Shown one piece after another: positions 61,260 to 64,000 of a DNA stretch of 64,000 nt (position 1 is the stretch's first letter; each line of letters opens with the position of its first letter). Below the pieces are notes generated by a model. The model did no database searches. It was not told where the DNA came from and saw only the letters and a program-made list of their open reading frames with translations. Source of the stretch: Pontiella desulfatans (GTDB lineage Bacteria; Verrucomicrobiota; Kiritimatiellia; Kiritimatiellales; Pontiellaceae); assembly GCF_900890425.1 (NCBI RefSeq), contig NZ_CAAHFG010000003.1, positions 1,116,001 through 1,180,000 on the forward strand, given 5' to 3'. The position numbers and the translations under genes are program-made.

Positions 61260-63089
61260 ATGAAAAAGAGACATCTAGTAGTAGTTGGCGCGGTGGCAAT
61301 GGCATGCGCAACCCAGACGGCAAAGGCGCAGTTTTTCACGAACGACCTGACGGACGCGGCCAGCGTGGCGTTGGACTTCAATGAATATATTTCGTCCTAC
61401 AGCAATGCGGTTTGGTCCTACACGAACGGCTATATGGTGACGGACAGCGGGACAACCAATACCGTCCTGGAAGGCGGCGCGATCATTGATTGGGTAACCG
61501 AGGATACGGATACCGCCCGCAGTTACCTGGGAACGATCCATTCCAACTGGCTGGGGAAATCCTGGACGGCCCATATCGGCATGGAAGCGCCGAATGCCGA
61601 AAAGCCCTACTATTTCTTTGGCCTGGGCAACCCGCAGCCTAACGAGGCGGGGAACAGATACCATGAACCGAGGAATGCCGACACGGTATACCTCAAGTTC
61701 CAGACCGGCAATAGAAACTCGAAGGTGGGCGTCTTTAATGATAATGGAACCACATTATATGACACGGGGGCCTGGCGCGGCGATCCGGGTTATGACCTCT
61801 GGATGACCTACAACCATATCAACAAAACCATCCAGTTCGATCTCGATGACTGGAACGGCGGCCGCTACAGCGATATCGATCTCTCCACGCCGGAGATTTC
61901 CATTGATGGCCAGTTTTCGGATACCAACGTGGTGCATATTTTCTTCGGCTCCAACGCCAAGGTGTGCTTCCGCGATTTCGATGTGGTCGAAATCGATGCC
62001 GAAACACCTCCGGCGATTCCCCAGAACGTCTATACCGTCATCAGTAATATGGCGGTGGAGGTGAAATGGGAAGCAGCCGGCGGTGCTGATTCATATGACG
62101 TGAAGCGCACGACGGACAGTGGATCCAACTATGTGACGCTCGCCACGGGCGTGACCGACCTAAGCTATGTGGATGCGACGGTGGAAACCAACGAACTCTA
62201 CCACTATGTGGTTTCTGCAACCAACCAGTTCGGGGCCAGCGATCTTTCCGCAGAAGCGACAGGTAAAGGGCTCCCTTATGACATTATCGGCCCACCTTCT
62301 TCGTATGGTGAAGGCAGTGCATTGGATATGGATAACCTGTTCGACGGCGACCCCGCTGTCTTTGCAGACACCACGGTGGCCGGCAGCTGGGCCGGCCTGG
62401 ATCTCGGCTCTGCCCAGCAGGTGGTTCAGATCGACTATGTGTTGAGGAACTGGAACCCCCATGCGGTCAACAACGGTACCAATGGCACGTTCGAGGGATC
62501 CAATGATCCGGACTTCCTCACCGGAGTCGAAATCCTGCACACGATACCGACGAACGTTGCAACCTACCCGACGGTCAACTCGATCACCATTACCAACGCG
62601 TCGTCCTTCCGGTATGTCCGCGCTAAGGGCCGTACCGCCAATCCCGATGCCAAACCGCTGTATTTCCTGGCTGAAATAGACTTCATTACTTCCGAAAACA
62701 TCCAGTCCACCACGAACGGCACGCTGTACAGCTGGTTGGATTCGTTCTATGATGTCGACACCCTGTTTGGCGGCGACTACGAGGCCGCCGACCTTTCGGA
62801 TACGGACCTGGACGGTCACCTGGCCTGGGAGGAACACATTGCCGGAACCATCCCGACCGATTCCAGCTCGGTGCTCAAAGTCACGTCGGTCACTTCCGAT
62901 GGTGGCGACTATGTCATTACCTGGCAGTCGGTTGCCGGCAAGAGCTACAGCATCAGAACCAACCTCAACCTGGTGGTCGGAACGCCGGGGATTGCGGCCG
63001 ACGGAATTCTCGGGGCAGCGGGAGAAACCTCGGTGACTTCAAGCATTCCGTCAGCGAGCTCGGTCTTCTACGAAATCATCGTTGAATAG
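61260..63089 (+). CDS. Secreted multidomain protein (LamG-like, FN3, discoidin-like, C-terminal sorting-type module)
   Basis: 609 residues from ATG 61260 (AAGGTGG upstream). Signal peptide MKKRHLVVVGAVAMACATQTAKA. Parts: concanavalin/LamG-like region to about 245 (YDLWMTYNHINKTIQFDLDDW); FN3 domain about 250-335 (VEVKWEAAGGADSYDVKRT, YHYVVSATNQFG); discoidin/F5-8-like region about 345-485 (WAGLDLGSAQQVVQIDYVL, FRYVRAKG); a calcium-loop-like segment DLSDTDLDGHLAWEEHIAGT; and a C-terminal module (YVITWQSVAGKSYSIRTN ... FYEIIVE). No catalytic site is seen. It is probably a surface glycan-binding or adhesion protein serving the lyase cluster. Confidence 0.8.
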   Translation: MKKRHLVVVGAVAMACATQTAKAQFFTNDLTDAASVALDFNEYISSYSNAVWSYTNGYMVTDSGTTNTVLEGGAIIDWVTEDTDTARSYLGTIHSNWLGKSWTAHIGMEAPNAEKPYYFFGLGNPQPNEAGNRYHEPRNADTVYLKFQTGNRNSKVGVFNDNGTTLYDTGAWRGDPGYDLWMTYNHINKTIQFDLDDWNGGRYSDIDLSTPEISIDGQFSDTNVVHIFFGSNAKVCFRDFDVVEIDAETPPAIPQNVYTVISNMAVEVKWEAAGGADSYDVKRTTDSGSNYVTLATGVTDLSYVDATVETNELYHYVVSATNQFGASDLSAEATGKGLPYDIIGPPSSYGEGSALDMDNLFDGDPAVFADTTVAGSWAGLDLGSAQQVVQIDYVLRNWNPHAVNNGTNGTFEGSNDPDFLTGVEILHTIPTNVATYPTVNSITITNASSFRYVRAKGRTANPDAKPLYFLAEIDFITSENIQSTTNGTLYSWLDSFYDVDTLFGGDYEAADLSDTDLDGHLAWEEHIAGTIPTDSSSVLKVTSVTSDGGDYVITWQSVAGKSYSIRTNLNLVVGTPGIAADGILGAAGETSVTSSIPSASSVFYEIIVE

Positions 63090-63189
63090 CGCGATAGGGT
63101 TCCTATGACCGGAACGGCGGTGGTCTTCGGATTGCCGCCGTTTTTGTTGCGGCGATGGGCGACCCTGTTGTTTTAGCCTTAACTCGGGA

Positions 63190-63330
63190 ATGAACCACGA
63201 AATATACGAATCGCAACCTGCGTATTCCAGGAAGCTTGCAACCCGATGAATTCAAAACAACGCAAGTGAATGTTCAGATAGCGAGCTGAGCCCATGTTTT
63301 CGTGTGGTTCGCGTATTTCGTGGTGATTCC
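63190..63330. repeat. Dispersed inverted repeat, ACCACGAAATAnACGAA type
   Basis: Left arm 63190-63211 (atgaaccacgaaatatacga...) and right arm 63297-63330 (ttttcgtgtggttcgcgtat...ggtgattcc) are inverse around about 85 bases. Each holds repeated CACGAA words. Confidence 0.65.
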
Positions 63331-63461
63331 ATTCCCGCATCTATTGCTCCAACGATTAAATATTGTGAATTCTCAGCAGGGAAGGTTTGGCCACGCAATT
63401 GAGAAGCAATTGCGCGCATAGAACGGAGAATACCTTGTTATAGGAACTTAGCTTGAATGGT

Positions 63462-63719
63462 CTCACCACAGAGGACCTAGCGCGGCATAGCCGCAACCAA
63501 ATTGTTTAGAACCACTGATGAACACCGAAGACACAGATTTTTTTTTACCACAGAGAACTCAGAGACACAGAGCACCCTAATCCTCTGAGCCTCAGTGTCC
63601 TCTAGCGCAGCGGGTGGTGAAAACTTGTCAGGAAAACAAGAAATTGACGGATAGTAGTACGGAGGCACAGAGAAATATAGCAATCCCGCTCCTCTGTGCC
63701 TCAGTGCCCTCTGTGGTAA
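63462..63719. repeat. Cluster of CACAGAG-type inverted repeats
   Basis: A partial left arm is at 63462-63476 (tctcaccacagaggac). A fuller element is at 63547-63622 (accacagagaactcagagac... with ...ctgagcctcagtgtcctcta...gtggtga). A third is at 63659-63719 (cggaggcacagag... with ...gtgcctcagtgccctctgtg). Two of them are interrupted by a ctagcgc-g-c motif (63477 and 63602), as if a smaller element had inserted at the same site. Confidence 0.7.
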
Positions 63720-63952
63720 AAAAACGAATCAGTTTAATTTGGTATTATCTTTGCGCTCTCTTGTGGCAAATAAATCCCGAAATTTAGCCGCCGCATCTAT
63801 AGCCCGTCTTTCGCTATTCGACCCTGAAAACGACTAATTTCGGGGGTGCGACCTCCGTTTTGCCCTTTATTTACCGGGGTGCGTGTTCCAAAACGGGCTG
63901 TAGTGCAGACCTTGCCCGTTGACGACTTTGTTTTCTATGGAAAAATAAGGGC

Positions 63953-64000
63953 ATGTACTTGAGATGCCACAAGCGGTTGAAGGACGGTAAGGAACATCGC
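63953..64000 (+). CDS. Transposase, IS1634/IS4-like, 5' end only
   Basis: Sixteen codons are visible, reading MYLRCHKRLKDGKEHR, the characteristic start of a large group of IS1634-type (IS4 superfamily) transposases. The rest lies beyond the right edge. Upstream, cccgaaatttag (63767-63778) and ctaatttcgggg (63834-63845) are near-inverse and could mark or resemble an element end, but the exact left terminus cannot be placed. Confidence 0.7.
   Translation, partial: MYLRCHKRLKDGKEHR

Larger units (their letters stand above)
63090..63952. other. Repeat-rich gene-free region before the insertion sequence
   Basis: About 860 bases with no supported gene. A likely terminator-like inverted stretch follows the previous gene (ggcggtggtcttcggattgc/cgccg around 63117-63138). 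Then come one CCACGAAATA-type and three CACAGAG-type inverted repeats, and A/T-rich sequence leading to the transposase start. Confidence 0.65.

Noticed and set aside
63462-63719. CRISPR-like array
   Set aside because: The repeats are inverted and irregularly spaced with no constant-length spacers, and no cas genes are nearby.

Overview
The window reads as a chromosomal segment of a marine, polysaccharide-degrading bacterium of the PVC superphylum, most likely Kiritimatiellota (Pontiella-like). This is an inference from gene content: formylglycine-type sulfatases, a GH95 fucosidase-like enzyme, giant heparinase II/III-type lyases, thrombospondin type 3 and PA14 modules, SSS-type sugar uptake without SusC/SusD, and intergenic DNA full of dispersed inverted repeats. 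No rRNA, tRNA, CRISPR array or prophage was seen. Transposase coding begins only at the extreme right edge.

Layout. 1-14 kb is mostly housekeeping: the 5' end of metH (minus) behind a leader with a 52-bp perfect palindrome; dinB; an Arg-rich unknown; an SDR oxidoreductase; a secreted Ala/Pro-rich protein next to a GspE/PilB ATPase; a tail-specific protease divergent from pgi; a decayed region with a frameshifted tyrosine recombinase and repeats; and a two-domain esterase. Alanine dehydrogenase and an Lrp/AsnC regulator follow. 15.6-30.6 kb is a sulfated-glycan block: sialate O-acetylesterase-like protein, GH95, an S1-type sulfatase, a four-part giant sulfatase and a decapitated sulfatase relic on the plus strand, then a secreted unknown, a third complete sulfatase and L-serine dehydratase on the minus strand.

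31.0-40.2 kb holds ligA translationally overlapping a HEXXH protein; then a tight five-gene signalling/polysaccharide operon (HPt, REC-PP2C-HATPase, polyprenyl-phosphate sugar transferase, STAS, degenerate nucleotidyltransferase fused to a left-handed beta-helix and membrane tail); then recJ. The signalling trio matches the HptB-HsbR-HsbA logic of Pseudomonas, but with the glycan-priming enzyme embedded in the operon. I consider this the strongest candidate system here.

40.3-63.1 kb is one long co-directional catabolic cluster: 2-hydroxyacid dehydrogenase, TIM-barrel isomerase, a TonB-like/SHD1 protein, malectin-GH3, sodium symporter, three heparinase-type lyases (two are giant paralogues of 1176 and 1159 residues), two paralogous secreted proteins of DUF6250-like type, a five-bladed propeller glycosidase and a secreted multidomain adhesin-like protein. 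A workable reading is that the lyases and glycosidases cut a uronate-containing polymer outside the cytoplasm, the symporter imports fragments, and the signal-less GH3, isomerase and dehydrogenase finish the job inside.

Intergenic regions carry at least seven families of short arm-loop-inverted-arm repeats. One copy appears to have been captured into the 5' end of the GH95 reading frame.
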